In this document: positions 1 through 6,586 of the stretch, piece by piece
Position numbering within the stretch: position 1 is the first letter of the stretch
How the letters are laid out: each line of letters starts with the position of its first letter
Source of the DNA: Acidaminococcales bacterium
Lineage (GTDB): Bacteria; Bacillota; Negativicutes; Acidaminococcales; JAISLQ01
Direction of reading: 5' to 3'
DNA: 15,496 nucleotides
Assembly (NCBI GenBank): GCA_031275255.1
Contig: JAISPA010000086.1
Coordinates: 1 to 15,496 of the forward strand
The notes under the pieces: generated by a model
The model's input: only the letters and a program-made list of their open reading frames with translations
What the model was told of the DNA's origin: nothing
Databases searched by the model: none
Program-made: the position numbers and the translations under genes

Positions 1-336
1 GCCTTGTCCGTCGGCATAGGGATACAGAACTTCCCGGAAGGCGCGGCTGTTTCCCTGCCGCTCCGGCAGGAAGGCGTGAGCGCCGCAAAAGCATTTTTGC
101 TCGGCTGCCTGTCCGGCGCGGTCGAGCCGGTATTCGGCTTTATAACCGTGCTTTTCGCAGCGGTCATCGCCCCTTTTATGCCGTGGCTTTTGTCTTTCGC
201 CGCCGGCGCCATGCTCTACGTGGTGGCGGAGGAATTGATCCCCGCCGCAAATCAGGGCGAACATTCCAACGCCGGCACTTTGGGTTTTATGGCCGGTTTT
301 CTGATCATGATGATCCTTGACGTGGCCCTGGGCTGA
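1..336 (+). CDS. ZIP-family divalent metal transporter, C-terminal part
   Basis: Partial gene entering from the left edge; the reading frame is open from base 1 and ends at TGA 334-336. The visible 111 residues contain the ZIP signature region QNFPEGAAVSLPLR, corresponding to the metal-binding HN.PEG helix of ZIP proteins with Gln in place of His. They also contain a second acidic helix around VEPVFG and a late EELIPA motif, within three to four hydrophobic membrane segments. ZIP proteins move Zn2+, Fe2+ or Mn2+ into the cytoplasm across the inner membrane; the specific metal cannot be read from this fragment. The gene runs convergently towards trpA with about 145 bp between them. The family call is secure; the subfamily (GufA/ZupT-like) is inference. 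Confidence 0.88.
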   Translation, partial: ALSVGIGIQNFPEGAAVSLPLRQEGVSAAKAFLLGCLSGAVEPVFGFITVLFAAVIAPFMPWLLSFAAGAMLYVVAEELIPAANQGEHSNAGTLGFMAGFLIMMILDVALG

Positions 337-481
337 CGGCCGGCCGCTCACCGGTTCCGCCCCAATCCACCGCCTTGACAGGCGGAGTTCAGGGCGGGTT
401 CGGCATAATCTTGGCGGGAGCCTCGCTGACCAGCGCCGTTCTCTTGCCGAATGAAGCCCCGTTCAAGCGCCGGCGGGCGCT

Positions 482-1261
482 TTACCCGCAGCGGTCAAGT
501 TCCCGGCGCAGGGAGCGGATAAAACTGCCCACCGCCTGGTGACCGCCTTGACGCAAATTCTCGACCAGCGCGCTGCCCACGATAGCGGCGTCGGCGTATT
601 CCGCCGCTTGCCGGGCGGTTTTGGCGTCCGCTATGCCAAAGCCGATGGCTATGGGCAGGTGCGCGTATTGACGCGCCGTCCTGACCAGGTTTTCCGTCGC
701 CTGGTCAAAACCGCCGCCCGCGCCGGTAACCCCCGTGCGGGCCAGGCAGTAAATAAAGCCTGTCCTTGCCCTGGCGCAAATAGCGGCGATCCGTTCTTCG
801 CCGCTGGTCGGCGCGATAAAAGATATGAGGCTGAGCCCGCGCTTTTCTAACGCGCCGGCGGCGACGTCCTTTTCTTCCTCCGGCACGTCCGGCAGGATCA
901 AGCCGTCAATACCGGCGGCGGCGGCTTCGGCGGCGAACCGGTCTACGCCGAAGGCAGCGATGGGGTTGATGTAAGACATGATCAAAAGCGGCGCGGCGGT
1001 CTTTTGCCGCAGCCTATTTGCCAGGCGCAAAGTCTTTTCCGTCGTTGCCCCGGCAAACAGCGCATCCGCGCTTGCCTTTTGCAATACCGGCCCGTCGGCC
1101 AAGGGGTCGGAAAAGGGCAAGCCTATCTCAATCACGTCCGCGCCTGCCCCGACGGCCGTCAGCACGGCCCTTTCACACTCCGCATAGTCCGGGAATCCGG
1201 CCGTGATATAGGCGATCAGTCCTTTTTTGCCTGTAAGCGCCCGGGCGATTTTGTCCATCAT
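482..1261 (-). CDS. trpA: Tryptophan synthase alpha subunit
   Basis: The 259-residue product matches the usual TrpA length. It cleaves indole-3-glycerol phosphate to indole and glyceraldehyde-3-phosphate and passes indole to TrpB. It is a TIM barrel in which the catalytic pair is visible: Glu45 in [11 protein letters not shown] and Asp56 in LADGP (equivalent to E49 and D60 of the Salmonella enzyme). The phosphate-binding GFGI and VGSALVE segments lie near the C terminus. The start is the first of two tandem ATGs and overlaps the trpB stop as ATGA, with a GGGAGG Shine-Dalgarno sequence inside the trpB end, so the two are translationally coupled. It is the last gene of the operon. Just after the stop lies a short symmetrical hairpin without a clear U-tract. 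Confidence 0.97.
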   Translation of the reverse strand: MMDKIARALTGKKGLIAYITAGFPDYAECERAVLTAVGAGADVIEIGLPFSDPLADGPVLQKASADALFAGATTEKTLRLANRLRQKTAAPLLIMSYINPIAAFGVDRFAAEAAAAGIDGLILPDVPEEEKDVAAGALEKRGLSLISFIAPTSGEERIAAICARARTGFIYCLARTGVTGAGGGFDQATENLVRTARQYAHLPIAIGFGIADAKTARQAAEYADAAIVGSALVENLRQGGHQAVGSFIRSLRRELDRCG

Positions 1262-2448
1262 CTTTTACCTCCCAGATATTTTTCCACCATTTCCACGTCC
1301 TTGTCCCCCCGGCCGGACAGGCAGACGATGACCGCCTCCCCCGGCGCGGTTCCCGGCATGACCGTCTCCAAGGAGGCTAAGGCGTGCGCGCTTTCCAGTG
1401 CCGGTATTATGCCTTCAAGCCTGGTCAGGAGTTTAAAGGCTTCTATGGCCTCGTCGTCGGTTACCGCCATATACCGCGCCGCGCCCGCTTCGTGGTAATA
1501 GGCGTGCTCCGGCCCCACGCCGGGATAGTCAAGCCCGGCGGAAAGGGAGTAAACCGGCAGTACCTGCCCTTCCCCGTCTTGCATGAGATAGCTGTAAGAA
1601 CCATGCAGAAAACCCGGCCGGCCGCGATTGATGGTGGCGGCGTTTTCTTTGTCAAGGCCGCGACCGCCCGCTTCCACGCCGATTTTCTCTATGGAGCGGT
1701 CGTTGCGGAAGGGAAAGAACATCCCGATCGCGTTGCTGCCGCCGCCGACGCAGGCGATGACCTTGCTGATCCGCAGGCCTTCTTTCGCGGCCTGCGCTTT
1801 GGTTTCCCGGCCAATGACCGACTGGAAATCCCTGACCAGCAACGGGTAAGGATGCGGGCCGGCGGCCGTGCCTATAATATAGTGGGTATCGCGCACGTTG
1901 GCGACCCAATCGCGGATGGCTTCGCTGGTGGCGTCCTTTAACGTCCCCGTGCCGGAAGCGACCGGGCGCACCTCGGCGCCCAGCATGCGCATGCGAAAGA
2001 CGTTGAGCCTTTGTCTTTCCATGTCTTCCTCGCCCATATAAACAACGCAATTTAGGCCAAACAAAGCGCAGGCGGTCGCCGCCGCCACGCCGTGCTGCCC
2101 GGCGCCCGTTTCCGCCACCGCCCGGGTTTTGCCCATGCGCAGCGCCAAAAGCGCCTGCCCGATGGCGTTGTTTATTTTGTGTGCGCCGGTATGCAGCAAG
2201 TCTTCCCTTTTCAGGTAAACAGCCGCCCGCCCGTAATGTTTGCTCAGACGGTCAGCCCGGTAAAGGGTGGTGGGGCGTCCGGCGTAGCCGCGCAGCCAGC
2301 GCCGGAGTTCGGTTTGAAATTCCCTGTCCCGCCGCAGTTTAAGATACTCTTTTTCCAGACCGAGCAAGGCCGGCATTACCGTTTCCGGCACAAAACGCCC
2401 GCCGAACCCGCCAAATTTTCCTCTTTTGTCAGGTAATCCCTTGATCAT
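1258..2448 (-). CDS. trpB: Tryptophan synthase beta subunit (TrpB1 type)
   Basis: The 396-residue PLP enzyme condenses indole with serine to make tryptophan, working as an alpha2-beta2 complex with TrpA in the cytoplasm. The PLP lysine is Lys91 in HTGAHKINN and the catalytic glutamate is Glu113 in AETGAGQHG. The phosphate-binding GGGSNA loop and the C-terminal SGRGDKD motif are also present. Length and the N-terminal [11 protein letters not shown] motif fit the classical TrpB1 that pairs with TrpA, not the longer TrpB2. It starts with ATG, overlapping the trpC stop by 4 nt (ATGA), and overlaps trpA in the same way at its end. All key residues are intact. Confidence 0.98.
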   Translation of the reverse strand: MIKGLPDKRGKFGGFGGRFVPETVMPALLGLEKEYLKLRRDREFQTELRRWLRGYAGRPTTLYRADRLSKHYGRAAVYLKREDLLHTGAHKINNAIGQALLALRMGKTRAVAETGAGQHGVAAATACALFGLNCVVYMGEEDMERQRLNVFRMRMLGAEVRPVASGTGTLKDATSEAIRDWVANVRDTHYIIGTAAGPHPYPLLVRDFQSVIGRETKAQAAKEGLRISKVIACVGGGSNAIGMFFPFRNDRSIEKIGVEAGGRGLDKENAATINRGRPGFLHGSYSYLMQDGEGQVLPVYSLSAGLDYPGVGPEHAYYHEAGAARYMAVTDDEAIEAFKLLTRLEGIIPALESAHALASLETVMPGTAPGEAVIVCLSGRGDKDVEMVEKYLGGKR

Positions 2449-3221
2449 TGTCCCGCCTCCTTTAAAGCCATCTCCCGTGTTTTTTGCCCTATGTCGCCCG
2501 CCGTAACCAAAGCCTCGCCGACCAATACTCCCTTAAAGCCCGCCTCTTTCAGCAGTGCGGCGTCTTCCCCGCTTTTTATCCCGCTTTCGCTTACGGCCGG
2601 CTTGCCCGCGCACTGCGGCAGCAGGCGCAGCGATACTTCAAGGTCTGTTGCAAAGTTCGTAAGATCGCGGTTGTTTATGCCGATTATCCCGGCGCCGGCA
2701 TCCAAACTTTTGTCTATGTCCGCCTCGTCGTGCGCCTCGACCAGGCAGTCCAGCCCGAGTCCCCCCGCTTCGGCGATAAATTCCGCCAGCCGCTTTCGGT
2801 CGAGGATGCGCGCAATGAGGAGCAGGGCATCGGCTTTAAGGTAAGCCGTTTCATAGATCTGGTAAGGGTGGATGATAAATTCTTTGCGCATGACCGGCAG
2901 GTCGGTTATTTCCCTGACCGCCGCCAAATCCTGCGCTTTGCCGAGAAAATGCCCGTTGGTATGGACGGAGAGGGCGGCCGCGCCGCTATTTTCATAAACG
3001 CGGGCAAGCTCCTCTACCGTTTTCCCCGGACAAAGCGTTCCTTTGGCCGGGGATGCCAGTTTACATTCGGCGATCAGCGCCCAGCCGGCTTTTTTTATTT
3101 TTTGCCCGAAAGCGCCCCCCCTTTTTTCAATCTTGCGCTCAAAAGCCGCCAAAGGAACCTCCCGCATGGTTTTTTCCAAGGATAGTTTTTGTTTCGCCAC
3201 TATTTGCTCAAGCATCAGCAT
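2445..3221 (-). CDS. trpC: Indole-3-glycerol-phosphate synthase
   Basis: The 258-residue TIM-barrel enzyme closes the ring of carboxyphenylamino-deoxyribulose phosphate to indole-3-glycerol phosphate, the substrate of TrpA. Family hallmarks are [11 protein letters not shown] (catalytic Glu/Lys strand), [15 protein letters not shown] (catalytic lysine strand), [16 protein letters not shown] and the phosphate-binding SESGIKSG and GVLVGEAL motifs. The start ATG at 3221 lies 14 nt inside trpF behind a GAGGGG ribosome binding site; a second in-frame ATG at 3215 is possible. It is monofunctional: the phosphoribosylanthranilate isomerase is the separate upstream gene rather than a fusion. The stop overlaps trpB. 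Confidence 0.97.
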   Translation of the reverse strand: MLMLEQIVAKQKLSLEKTMREVPLAAFERKIEKRGGAFGQKIKKAGWALIAECKLASPAKGTLCPGKTVEELARVYENSGAAALSVHTNGHFLGKAQDLAAVREITDLPVMRKEFIIHPYQIYETAYLKADALLLIARILDRKRLAEFIAEAGGLGLDCLVEAHDEADIDKSLDAGAGIIGINNRDLTNFATDLEVSLRLLPQCAGKPAVSESGIKSGEDAALLKEAGFKGVLVGEALVTAGDIGQKTREMALKEAGQ

Positions 3222-3840
3222 CCGCCCCTCGCGCGTTTTTTATAAATTCCCGGATCAATTCCGGCGATTTTTCCCCGTCTATTTCCACGCCGCCCGCCAC
3301 ATCCACGGCGAAAGGGTGCAAAGCCCTGATCGCCTGCCCGACATTGCCCGGCGTCAGCCCGCCCGCGATAACCGCTTTCGCCGCCATGGCGCCCAATTCA
3401 AGGCCGCGCCAGCAAAAAGGCTGCCCCGCGCCGCCGCTTGTGCCGTCGGCGCGTGCGCGGTCAAAGACAAAGGCGCGCGCCTTCGCCCAGGCGTCCAGGG
3501 GAAAGGAAAACTTGCCGTCCGCCCCGACCGCCACGCTGCGGAAAACCGGCAGGCTGATTTCATCCAGCCATTCCGGCGGTTCATTCCCGTGCAGCTGCAC
3601 TATATCCAGTACGCACCGCGCCGCCGCCGCCAGGACAAAAGCGAGCGGCTGGTTTTTGAATACTCCGACTAAAGGCACACCGCCGGCGGCTTCCCGTATC
3701 CGGCAGGCCGCGCTTATGTCCACCCGGCGGGCGCTGCCGGCAAAAATCAGGCCGATGAAATCCGCTCCCGCCTCCCGGGCCGCGCGCGCCGCGTGCGGCG
3801 TTTTTACACCGCAGATTTTCACTTTGGTTTTCAGCGCCAT
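3208..3840 (-). CDS. trpF: Phosphoribosylanthranilate isomerase
   Basis: The 210-residue product performs the Amadori rearrangement of phosphoribosylanthranilate, the step before TrpC. The N-terminal KVKICGVK motif carries the catalytic cysteine (Cys10). VQLHGNE, the FVFDRARADGTSGG segment (the usual LLD...GGTG region with the general-acid Asp) and the phosphate-binding AGGLTPGNV and DVAGGVE motifs are all present. The frame stays open up to 4077, but ATG 3840 is chosen: it has a GGGAGGGGGCGG ribosome binding site, it begins exactly where TrpF homology begins, and the upstream extension is the T-box terminator rather than protein. It is the first gene of the operon. Placing trpF before trpC is unlike the common trpEGDCFBA order. 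Confidence 0.96.
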   Translation of the reverse strand: MALKTKVKICGVKTPHAARAAREAGADFIGLIFAGSARRVDISAACRIREAAGGVPLVGVFKNQPLAFVLAAAARCVLDIVQLHGNEPPEWLDEISLPVFRSVAVGADGKFSFPLDAWAKARAFVFDRARADGTSGGAGQPFCWRGLELGAMAAKAVIAGGLTPGNVGQAIRALHPFAVDVAGGVEIDGEKSPELIREFIKNARGADADA

Positions 3841-3860
3841 CTTTTCCGCCCCCTCCCGCC

Positions 3861-3899
3861 AAAAAAACAAGCCTGTCCGCTCCGCAGGAACGAACAGGC
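3861..3899 (-). terminator. T-box terminator 2, strong intrinsic terminator before trpF
   Basis: On the minus strand GCCTGTTCGTTCC pairs with GGAGCGGACAGGC around a TGC loop, a 13-bp stem with two wobble pairs, followed by TTGTTTTTTT. The 5' arm contains TTCGTTCCT, which in the alternative fold closes antiterminator 2 (AGGA...ACGG with TCGT-TCCT). It ends 20 nt before the trpF start codon. Confidence 0.92.
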
Positions 3900-3945
3900 C
3901 GTGGTACCATCCTTTTTCGGAAAGCATCCCCCGCGCCGGGAAAAC

Positions 3946-3983
3946 AAACAAAAAACCATCCAGCCCGCCAGGGGCGAATGATT
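3946..3983 (-). terminator. T-box terminator 1 (competes with antiterminator 1)
   Basis: On the minus strand AATCATTCGCCC pairs with GGGCTGGATGGTT (12 bp counting wobbles, one bulged U, loop CTGGC), followed by TTTTG and more T-rich sequence. The 5' arm includes the 3' strand of antiterminator 1 (TCGCCCCT, which otherwise pairs with AGGG...GCGA), so the two folds are mutually exclusive, as in a standard T-box switch. Confidence 0.8.
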
Positions 3984-4242
3984 CGCGCTGCCACCCTATT
4001 TCAGAAAGATAACCTTTCCCTTGTTTCAGACACAGGCCAAAGCCGATGCCCCAGCCCGGTAACGGGGGCGTCCGCAACGGCCTACTGACGTTTGGGCGCG
4101 TTCAGCCGAAAAACTCCCGGGGCCATTCGTTTTGCGCCTTGATACCGGTCATCGCACCGCCAGCGCCTGGCTACCGGCTCGCTTGAAAAAAGCCCGCAAA
4201 ATTACTTGTCCCGTTCTTTGCCTTTTCCCTGTTTTTTCTTTA

Positions 4243-4271
4243 ATCATACCCGTACCCGCCGGGTTTGTCAA
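4243..4271 (-). promoter_or_regulatory. Sigma-A-type promoter of the trp operon
   Basis: On the minus strand TTGACA (4271-4266), a 17-bp spacer and TATGAT (4248-4243) make a near-consensus vegetative promoter. The predicted start site near 4236 lies about 35-45 nt upstream of the Stem I specifier strand, the expected geometry for a T-box leader. Confidence 0.85.
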
Positions 4272-4373
4272 TATGGGAAACCGCCGCCAGGCGGAAATCA
4301 ATTTTGACAAAACGAGAGAGAAATGCTCTAGCGGCGTTGGCGCAAGCGAAAAGTTTTCCGCCGGAACCGTTTT

Positions 4374-4399
4374 ATCCGCAGCCGTGATGCGGATTTTTT
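4374..4399 (+). terminator. Plus-strand intrinsic-terminator-like hairpin without a matching gene
   Basis: ATCCGCA (4374-4380), a 7-nt loop and TGCGGAT (4388-4394) form a perfect 7-bp stem that runs into TTTTT on the plus strand. It lies between the trp promoter and the amber-split gene, where no convincing plus-strand gene exists. Read on the minus strand it is followed by AAAACGG, so it is a poor terminator for the minus-strand gene. It could be a relic or end an unannotated antisense transcript. The rest of 4272-4438 shows nothing else I can support. Confidence 0.4.
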
Positions 4400-4438
4400 C
4401 ATAAAGCGTGGTATGGCTGTCCCTTTGTGCATAGCGAG

Positions 4439-5431
4439 TCATATCGTCTGATAAAACAGAACAGCCGAAATTGGCGGGACGCAGTAACCGACATTTTTCT
4501 TAAAACCGCCCGACTCTAATTCCGCAATGATTGCATCACTTCCAATCCTGGGAGTAACGACGATAAAATAATCTTCCGGATACGGCAGAAATCTGTCTTT
4601 GGCTATCATCTCATAGTTCTCATTCACCATGATTGCTTTGTTGCGGTCATAAAATTTCGGAACAATACCGCCGCGCAAGAAATACGGGAGCAGTCGCTGA
4701 GCTACCGTTCCGCATCCCCAGAATATCACTTCGCGTTTGGATTGCGCCGCAATATTTACGAGAGCCCCGGCGCTGTCCTCAACCCATTTTTTCATTTTTA
4801 CCGTCGAAATATTATAGATGTTTAGCAGCAATTCGTTCCAATGCGCATAGTTGCCTGCCCAACCGCCCGTTTCAGCGTCTGAAAGGACGTCGCTTTTGTG
4901 CGGCATTGCCACGCGAAAAATATTATCGAATATTTGTTCAACATGCAAACTTTCATGCTCGTCGGTTGTTATGATCTACAAACAGTTTTCCTTATGGAAT
5001 CCACGCAGGTATTCGCCAAGAGCAATGGAGTCCTGCCATAAATCTTCCGCACTTTGCTGCCTGATGAAAAGACATTTCCTTCCGGATTCCAGCAGATTCA
5101 TAAAACGCAATATCCTGCACCTGTACTTCTCGAATATGTAATCGTATTGTATATCAAGGCCGCCTGGCATGAAATCATGGAGGAACGTAACATCCCATTC
5201 TCTGTCTGCAAACACGCACCCTGACGGGAGAGGCGAGAACTCTTCTATGTTGCCGCGGCTCAAGAAGCCAACAAATTTATTTTCTATCAATGATTGCACT
5301 TTTATTGTTTGCGGAGTAATAAGCCAATCGAAAGGCAGGGAAAAGGTTCTCAGCAAATTACACCGCAATTGATGCGCGACGGTACAATTACTGCCTAAGC
5401 TGACAATCGCGTCAAATACTTTTGTGTTCAC
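4439..5431 (-). pseudogene. DUF1796-type putative cysteine peptidase with C-terminal Rossmann-like domain, interrupted by an in-frame TAG
   Basis: One reading frame of 331 codons runs from GTG 5431 to TGA 4439, broken only by TAG at 4978-4976 (codon 152). The N-terminal part (VSLGSNCTVAHQLR, SLPFDWLITP, FLHDFMPGG, KCLFIRQQ) is typical of DUF1796, described as papain-like putative cysteine peptidases and often seen near polysaccharide genes. After the stop the frame resumes as IITTDEHESLHVEQIF and ends that domain with GGWAGNYAHWNELL. A C-terminal domain starting at IFWGCGTVAQRLL, with FIVVTPR and KFYDRN, looks like a small nucleotide-binding Rossmann fold. The start has AAGGAG 11 nt upstream. 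Most likely a recent nonsense mutation; amber readthrough is less likely. No function can be assigned beyond the families. Confidence 0.75.
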
Positions 5432-5478
5432 GGTCGGTAAAACTCCTTAACCTATCTTGGGGATTCCATAAATAACCT

Positions 5479-5502
5479 GGTACCTTGTAACACCCAAAAG
5501 TT
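5479..5502 (-). repeat. Dispersed repeat copy A (core GTGTTACAAGGTACC)
   Basis: On the minus strand this reads AACTTTTGGGTGTTACAAGG then TACC. Its core GTGTTACAAGGTAC is identical to copy C at 6563-6585 and close to copy B at 5741-5765. Three copies in 1.1 kb with mixed orientation indicate a genome repeat family or transposon ends. Confidence 0.7.
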
Positions 5503-5740
5503 GCCGGCGAGCGACGAGGATTTTTTTCGCCGGGCAAAGCGCAAAATGCAGGCGAACACCGCAGAATGCTGCCTTCCCCCTCATAGAGGACAACCCGCCG
5601 ATACGTTTTTCGCTGCGTTTTTGGCTTGCGCAAAACTACGGCGGTTATGTTGGCATTCTGCATTTGGCCGTCCATGGCCTTCAAAGATTCGGCGAGGCTT
5701 TGCAATACCGCCCGGCGGGAAAAAGACCGGTGTTGGGTAA

Positions 5741-5765
5741 ACTTTTAGGTGTTACGGGGTACTGG
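5741..5765 (+). repeat. Dispersed repeat copy B (diverged)
   Basis: The plus strand reads ACTTTTAGGTGTTACGGGGT then ACTGG, matching copy A in inverted orientation with a few substitutions. It forms the right end of the foldback element. Confidence 0.65.
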
Positions 5766-6062
5766 GGTGAAAGCATTTACTTTTGAACGGTAATTCATGC
5801 AGCAGGCTTGGAATGTGTCTGCAAATAAAGTCTCTCCAATATCTATAGGTGCTTTTAATTTGTGGGCGTAAACAGAGGCGGTAGATATAGCTTTTTTATC
5901 ATAGGCAACATAATTATAGATAATGTTACCTGCGGTAAGGAAGAAATACAGCCTGTAAAGCCGCCTGTCTGTTTTGGAGAAAGATACCGTTTCCCCAGGC
6001 GCAAAATAAAAAGATGCTGAAAACCAGTAGTTACCACAAAAATAAAAAAACAGCAGGTAACA
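5745..6062 (-). pseudogene. Unrecognised ORF fragment without start codon
   Basis: An open stretch of 105 codons ends at TAA 5747-5745 inside repeat copy B and has no ATG, GTG or TTG start in its first part. The translation is protein-like, with mixed hydrophobic and polar residues and segments such as APGETVSFSK, GNIIYNYVAYDKK and IDIGETLFADTFQACCMNYR. I do not recognise the family. Its 5' side stops at the right arm of the 27-bp inverted repeat and its last codons come from the repeat, so it looks like a remnant of a gene broken at both ends. Base composition is AT-richer than the trp and liv genes. Confidence 0.3.
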
Positions 6063-6079
6063 TTATCTATAATTATGTT
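5907..6079. repeat. Perfect 27-bp inverted repeat with 119-bp spacer
   Basis: Bases 5907-5933 are the exact reverse complement of 6053-6079 (27 of 27). The right arm, extended to 6085, is itself a palindrome with 11-bp outer arms GCAGGTAACAT and ATGTTACCTGC; the left arm lacks the outermost bases. The spacer (5934-6052) carries part of the unrecognised minus-strand ORF, and the transposase remnant begins directly after the right arm. This looks like an inverted duplication at a rearrangement junction, or the ends of a very small element. Confidence 0.8.
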
Positions 6080-6513
6080 ACCTGCCCTATATATGAATGG
6101 GAAAAGCGGCTTTGCCACATTAATTGATTGGGCTAATCAAATTGATGAACTGCTGACTGTCCGATTCCCCCATGCGAAAAAAGTGATTTCAGTCCTGGAC
6201 AATTTGAACACACATGTGATTTCGTCGCTGTATGAGGCGTTTTTGCCCGAAAAAGCGAGAATGCTCGCAAAAAGGCTTGAAATGTATCATACACCGAAAC
6301 ATGGAAGCTGGTTGGATATCGCCGGGATTGAAATCAACAGCATGACGACGCAATGCCTTTAACCGACGCATCGACAACATGGAAATGTTACGGAGCGGGT
6401 TGGCGGCCCGGGAAACGTGCAGGAATGCAATACCAAAGAGGATTGACTGACAATTTTCCGCGGACGACGCAAGGATCAAATTGAAAAGATTGTATCATAA
6501 TATATTTAGATAA
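6075..6513 (+). pseudogene. IS630-family transposase remnant (C-terminal DDE part)
   Basis: The frame from 6075 encodes the IS630 catalytic region: SVLDNLNTH (second Asp of the DDE triad), then YHTPKHGSWLDIAGIEIN, containing the catalytic Glu, then QCL. A one-base insertion in the TTT at 6358-6360 creates a stop. Read in the shifted frame, homology continues as NRRIDNMEMLRSGL and, after an in-frame TGA at 6448-6450 where tryptophan is expected, QFSADDARIKLKRLYH up to TAA 6511-6513. The N-terminal DNA-binding half and the first Asp are missing; the fragment starts at the 27-bp inverted repeat arm. It is clearly dead: 5' truncated, frameshifted and carrying a nonsense codon. Confidence 0.88.
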
Positions 6514-6562
6514 TGCAAAACGCCGGGCGATTCATTATAGCACCAAAACAACATTTGTGCCG

Positions 6563-6585
6563 CTTCAGGTGTTACAAGGTACTAG
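6563..6585 (+). repeat. Dispersed repeat copy C, abutting the eutH stop codon
   Basis: The plus strand reads CTTCAGGTGTTACAAGGTAC then TAG, sharing the 15-base core GGTGTTACAAGGTAC with copy A in inverted orientation. It ends 1 bp before the eutH stop codon (6587-6589), so the repeat sits immediately at the 3' end of that gene. With copy A it brackets the 1.1-kb scar region. Confidence 0.7.
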
Positions 6586-6586
6586 A

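Larger units (their letters stand above)
3861..4236 (-). promoter_or_regulatory. Tryptophan T-box leader with one Stem I and two antiterminator/terminator modules
   Basis: This minus-strand 5' leader of the trp operon senses uncharged tRNA-Trp. Stem I: an AGTA-containing 5' specifier-loop strand near 4190-4205, an upper stem TTTTGCG/CGCAAAA, AG-bulge and distal-loop-like segments around AGCGAGCCGGTAGC, and a UGG specifier at 4125-4123 in the context GAATGG. A Stem III-like element lies around 4030-4085. Module 1: T-box motif AGGGTGGCAGCGCG at 3997-3984. Its bulge TGGC is complementary to GCCA, the 3' end expected for bacterial tRNA-Trp with discriminator G. Module 2: a second T-box motif, AGGATGGTACCACGG, at 3913-3899 (bulge TGGT). 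Only about 70 nt separate the two T-box motifs, so no second Stem I can fit. Confidence 0.93.
5476..5768. repeat. Foldback (MITE-like) element with nested inverted repeats
   Basis: The ends are imperfect inverted repeats, about 23 of 30 matching: CCTGGTACCTTGTAACACC at 5476 and, on the other strand, CCCAGTACCCCGTAACACC at 5767. Inside are nested pairs: GCAGAATGC 5561-5569 with GCATTCTGC 5653-5661, and CCGCCG 5595-5600 with CGGCGG 5639-5644. A local hairpin CCGGCGA 5504-5510 / TCGCCGG 5527-5533 lies near the left end. No believable protein is encoded. The nested symmetry suggests a non-autonomous foldback element or a repeat that folds as RNA. The left end lies about 28 bp upstream of the ribosome binding site of the amber-split gene. 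Confidence 0.55.

Noticed and set aside
370..385. Hairpin CCGCCT-TGAC-AGGCGG after the ZIP gene
   Set aside because: It has no U-tract on either strand, so a terminator cannot be claimed; it may be chance in GC-rich sequence.
465..482. Symmetrical hairpin AAGCGCC-GGCG-GGCGCTT between the ZIP gene and trpA
   Set aside because: It is placed as a shared terminator for convergent genes would be, but lacks T runs; too weak to annotate.
2484..3185. Plus-strand open frame of 233 codons antisense to trpC
   Set aside because: It overlaps an unambiguous trpC gene and has no recognisable domains or ribosome binding site.
3053..4012. Long plus-strand open frame (319 codons) antisense to trpF and trpC
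   Set aside because: It is a shadow of GC-rich coding sequence on the other strand; the composition is dominated by Ala, Arg, Pro and Ser, with no family-like motifs.
3841..4077. N-terminal extension of trpF of 79 residues in an open frame
   Set aside because: It covers both T-box antiterminators and terminators, and trpF homology and a strong ribosome binding site begin at 3840.
5412..5705. Minus-strand open frame of 97 codons upstream of the DUF1796-type gene
   Set aside because: It runs through the foldback element and repeat copy A and into the next gene in another frame; it is explained by the repeat.
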